A DNA stretch of 64,000 nucleotides from Oceanococcus atlanticus (GTDB lineage Bacteria; Pseudomonadota; Gammaproteobacteria; Nevskiales; Oceanococcaceae), in contig NZ_AQQV01000003.1 of NCBI RefSeq assembly GCF_002088235.1, positions 62,001 to 126,000 on the forward strand. Direction: 5' to 3'. The translations under genes were made by a program, and so were the position numbers. How positions within the stretch are numbered: position 1 is the stretch's first letter; each line of letters starts with the position of its first letter. The notes under the pieces are model-generated. The model made no database searches. It worked only from the letters and a program-made list of their open reading frames with translations, and was not told the DNA's origin. Shown piece by piece: positions 61,544 through 64,000 of the stretch.

Positions 61544-61646
61544 GAACACGTGCTGCGTTGTCGCGGACACGCTCAAGTACGTCCGTGTATCGCTTGTCAT
61601 CGGCCGTCCAGGCCTCTGACAGTCCGCGACAACGCAGCACGTGTTC
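61544..61646. repeat. Perfect 25-bp inverted repeat in the cyoA-cyoB gap
   Basis: Arms at 61544-61568 and 61622-61646 are exact reverse complements: the left arm begins GAACACGTGCTGCGTTG and ends TCGCGGAC. They enclose 53 bases. The element fills most of the 164-base gap between two co-transcribed genes. It could be a MITE or REP-type mobile repeat, or form a large mRNA hairpin that alters the cyoA:cyoBCD ratio. No second copy is seen in the window. Confidence 0.85.
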
Positions 61647-61663
61647 TCTGGCGGCAATTGCAG

Positions 61664-62524
61664 TCATCGCGCATTCCCCAAGGCCCCGGCATAGCGCTCG
61701 ATGATTTCGCTGAACAGCAGCGGGTTAACCGAGGCGTAGTGAATCGGGGCCACATCGCGGGATTTTTCCCGCAGGTGGGCAAGCTCGCTCTCATCGAGAA
61801 TCTGCGGGGCCGCTTTGACCTTGGCCACCCAGGCCTCAAAGCCGGTCTGATCCGTGGCGATGGCATCAAACTTCATGCCGGCAAAGCCAAAGCCGCTGTA
61901 GTTGGCCGAAAAGCCGCGATAGGTGCCGGCTTCGTCGGCCATCAGATGCACCCGGTTTTCCATCCCGCTCATGGCGTAGATCTGGGTGCCGAGCTGAGGA
62001 ATGAAGAAGGAGTTCATCACCGTGTCGGAGGTGACCAGAAACTCCACCGGGGTATTCACTGGCATGGCCATTTCATTGATGCTGGCGATGCCCTGTTCGG
62101 GGTAGATGAACAGCCACTTCCAGTCCATGGCCACAACCTGCACAACCATGGTGGGTTTATCCGATTCGATCGGCTGGCGCGGATCAAGTGAATGAGAAGT
62201 GATCCAGGTGATCGTGGCCAGGGCAATGATGATCAGAATCGGGATGCCCCAGACCACCGCTTCGATCTTGTTCGAATGCTCCCAGTCGGGCTGGTATTCC
62301 TCGGTGCGTTTGCCTTTGCCATAACGCAACGGGAACCACACACCCATGATGGTGACCGGCACGACAACAATCAGCATGACCGCGGCACACAGGATGATCA
62401 GAAACATCTGTTCATCTGCGATCGGGCCTTTGGGGTCAAACAACCAGTAGTTGCAGCCGCTCAGGCTCATGGCTACGGCGGTCGTGATGGAAACCTGGAA
62501 CAGGCGGATCAGCGTTCTTCTCAC
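61664..62524 (-). CDS. cyoA: Cytochrome o ubiquinol oxidase subunit II
   Basis: Subunit II of 286 residues, a lipoprotein (VAMSLSGC) with two membrane helices (MFLIILCAAVMLIVVVPVTI; IPILIIIALATITWITS) and a periplasmic cupredoxin domain. The domain lacks CuA ligands, as expected for a quinol oxidase, and has the CyoA segments VVQVVAMDWKWLFIYPEQGI and FFIPQLGTQIYAMSGM. It is the first gene of the operon; the 150 bases upstream are AT-rich and hold the likely promoter. Confidence 0.95.
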   Translation of the reverse strand: MRRTLIRLFQVSITTAVAMSLSGCNYWLFDPKGPIADEQMFLIILCAAVMLIVVVPVTIMGVWFPLRYGKGKRTEEYQPDWEHSNKIEAVVWGIPILIIIALATITWITSHSLDPRQPIESDKPTMVVQVVAMDWKWLFIYPEQGIASINEMAMPVNTPVEFLVTSDTVMNSFFIPQLGTQIYAMSGMENRVHLMADEAGTYRGFSANYSGFGFAGMKFDAIATDQTGFEAWVAKVKAAPQILDESELAHLREKSRDVAPIHYASVNPLLFSEIIERYAGALGNAR

Positions 62525-62677
62525 AGGGTCGTCCGAGTTAACTTGGCTTGTTCGAACATAAGTTCTGAAAAAGCAAACAAGTTCGTAATTTCAGAAAATC
62601 CTGAAAATTATAAACGAAGTTTCAGCAGGCGGGTAGCGTGGGCTCGATAGCGCTTCTGTGGCGGGCTTCGGCTGGGC

Positions 62678-64000
62678 TCAGAGTCCGCCTTGGGTCAGCT
62701 TGGCAGGGTCCAGCAAGGCCTCCAGTTCGGCAACGCTGAGAGTTGTGTGCTCGGCGGCCACGTCGACGATGGGGCGGCCTTGTTGGTAGGCCAGCTTGGC
62801 GATTTCCGCCGCTTTGGCGTAGCCGATGATCGGGTTGAGCGCGGTGACCAGGATCGGGTTGCGAGACAATGGGCCCTGCAGCTGTTCCTCACGCACGCGA
62901 AAGCTGGCGATGGCCTTGTCTGCCAGCAAGCGCGACACGTTACTCAGCAGCTTGATACTGCTCAGCAGATTGGCTGCGATCATCGGGAGCATGACATTCA
63001 GCTCGAAGTTTCCGGCCTGGCCACCCACGGTGATCGCGCTGTCATTGCCAATGACCTGGGCTGCAACCATGGCGGTGGCTTCCGGAATAACCGGGTTGAC
63101 CTTGCCGGGCATGATGGATGATCCCGGCTGCAGCGCTTCAAGTTCGATTTCCCCCAGTCCTGCAAGCGGGCCCGAATTCATCCAGCGCAGATCATTGGCG
63201 ATCTTCATGAGACTGACGGCGGTGGTCTTGAGTTGGCCGGACAGGGCAACGGCCGTGTCTTGCGAACCAATGTAAGGAAACGGATTGCGGGCTGCTGAAA
63301 AGGGGATCTGGTACAGCTGGCTCAGCTGCTCACAAAAATGTTGGGCGAAATCCTTGTGGCAGTTCACCCCGGTGCCGACGGCGGTTCCGCCTTGGCCCAG
63401 GGTTTGTATCTTGGGTTGCAATGCCTGCAAGTTTTCAAGATTGGCCTTGATCTGGTCGGCCCAGCCATACAGGGCCTGACTCATACGTACGGGCATGGCA
63501 TCCATCAGGTGGGTGCGACCGGTTTTGACGTGCTTGTCGACGCTTAGGGCTTTTTCACCAATTACGCGCTGCAAATGTAAAAGCGCCGGCAGCAAATTGT
63601 GCTGAAGCTCTGCGGATGCTGCGACGTGGATACAGGTCGGGATGACGTCATTGCTGCTCTGGCCGTAATTCACGTCATCATTGGCGGAGACAGTGAGGTT
63701 GGCGCGAGCGCTGGCCAGCGTTGCGATGACCTCATTGGCATTCATGTTGGTGCTGGTGCCTGAGCCGGTTTGAAAAACATCGACCGGGAAATGGGTCATC
63801 AGGGCATCGTCCTCGAGCAGTTGCTCGCAGGCCGCAACGATGGCGCCGGCTTTTTCGGGGGGCAGTAGATTGAGCCCCGCATTGGCTTGCGCGGCTGCAC
63901 TTTTGATCATCAGCAATGCCCGTATAAAGGGCTCGGGCAAGGTTTGCCCACTGATCGGAAAGTTGTCGATTGCGCGCTGGGTCTGCGCCGCATAAAGCGC
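62678..64000 (-). CDS. fumC: Class II fumarate hydratase, 5' end cut by the window
   Basis: About 440 residues of fumarase C are visible; the frame runs off the right edge (first visible residues ALYAAQTQRAIDNFP). It interconverts fumarate and malate in the TCA cycle without an Fe-S cluster. The signature GSSIMPGKVNPVIPE is present, with FQTGSGTSTNMNANEV and SSNDVIPTCIHVA. The class II form is oxygen- and iron-independent, which suits an iron-limited aerobe. It lies upstream of cyoA on the same strand but with a 150-base gap. Confidence 0.95.
   Translation of the reverse strand, partial: ALYAAQTQRAIDNFPISGQTLPEPFIRALLMIKSAAAQANAGLNLLPPEKAGAIVAACEQLLEDDALMTHFPVDVFQTGSGTSTNMNANEVIATLASARANLTVSANDDVNYGQSSNDVIPTCIHVAASAELQHNLLPALLHLQRVIGEKALSVDKHVKTGRTHLMDAMPVRMSQALYGWADQIKANLENLQALQPKIQTLGQGGTAVGTGVNCHKDFAQHFCEQLSQLYQIPFSAARNPFPYIGSQDTAVALSGQLKTTAVSLMKIANDLRWMNSGPLAGLGEIELEALQPGSSIMPGKVNPVIPEATAMVAAQVIGNDSAITVGGQAGNFELNVMLPMIAANLLSSIKLLSNVSRLLADKAIASFRVREEQLQGPLSRNPILVTALNPIIGYAKAAEIAKLAYQQGRPIVDVAAEHTTLSVAELEALLDPAKLTQGGL

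Noticed and set aside
1-64000. CRISPR array, prophage, integrase or insertion sequence
   Set aside because: I saw no regularly spaced direct repeats, transposase, integrase or phage structural genes on either strand.

Overview
This window is dense chromosomal DNA of roughly 60 % G+C (judged by eye). The organism is most likely an aerobic, heterotrophic gammaproteobacterium. Supporting evidence is an Escherichia-like cytochrome bo3 operon, an ilvD very close to the enterobacterial protein, Fur-type operators, many TonB-dependent receptors, and fatty-acid and ester-degrading enzymes. Several loci (DUF1302/LolA-like/RND, DUF1329, many receptors) resemble those of marine or hydrocarbon-degrading gammaproteobacteria. 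I cannot name the genus. I see no rRNA, tRNA, CRISPR array, transposase, integrase or prophage.

Layout. (1) 1-4931: lipid metabolism and stress genes (two crotonase-fold enzymes, an AidB-type acyl-CoA dehydrogenase, a membrane fatty-acid desaturase, Dps). (2) 5059-8585: a Tat-exported PhoD phosphatase and a SxxK serine hydrolase. (3) 8606-19385: an envelope transport region. It has a minus-strand DUF1302 / LolA-like / RND operon, a TraF-like barrel, a decayed stretch with a remnant of a second DUF1329 leader, a repeat-containing lipoprotein and an intact DUF1329 gene. (4) 19382-22417: an SDR and an orphan 720-residue protein resembling the spacer of very large helicases. (5) 22499-29291: heme uptake, with hmuTUV divergent from hugZ across a Fur box, then a degenerate HAD protein and a TonB receptor. 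(6) 29374-32212: a LysR regulator divergent from ilvD. (7) 32266-40744: a TetR regulator divergent from five genes (alpha/beta hydrolase, type-B carboxylesterase, M28-like protein, TonB receptor, SxxK hydrolase). This looks like an uptake-and-hydrolysis locus for an unknown ester- or amide-containing substrate. (8) 40758-55133: an iron island with fpr, two siderophore-type receptors, a bacterioferritin, a YceI lipoprotein, a TauE-type transporter, and a second heme system (DUF6607-like lipoprotein, heme-receptor-like TonB protein, HmuY-like lipoprotein). Several Fur-like boxes lie here. (9) 55130-57783: a GbsR/MarR regulator, a FhuD-like binding protein and an MFS permease. (10) 57780-62524: cyoABCD plus a SCO protein, with a perfect 25-bp inverted repeat between cyoA and cyoB. 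(11) 62678-64000: fumC, cut by the window edge.

How the parts work together. The window is dominated by scavenging across the outer membrane. Five TonB receptors feed periplasmic and inner-membrane steps: HmuTUV and HugZ for heme, a FhuD-like protein for siderophores, and secreted hydrolases for the substrate of the TetR locus. Fur boxes at about five sites suggest one iron-responsive regulon. The most unusual items are the TetR hydrolase/receptor locus, the HmuY/DUF6607 heme locus, the hairpin leader shared by DUF1329 and a decayed copy, the inverted repeat inside the cyo operon, and the orphan helicase-spacer protein.
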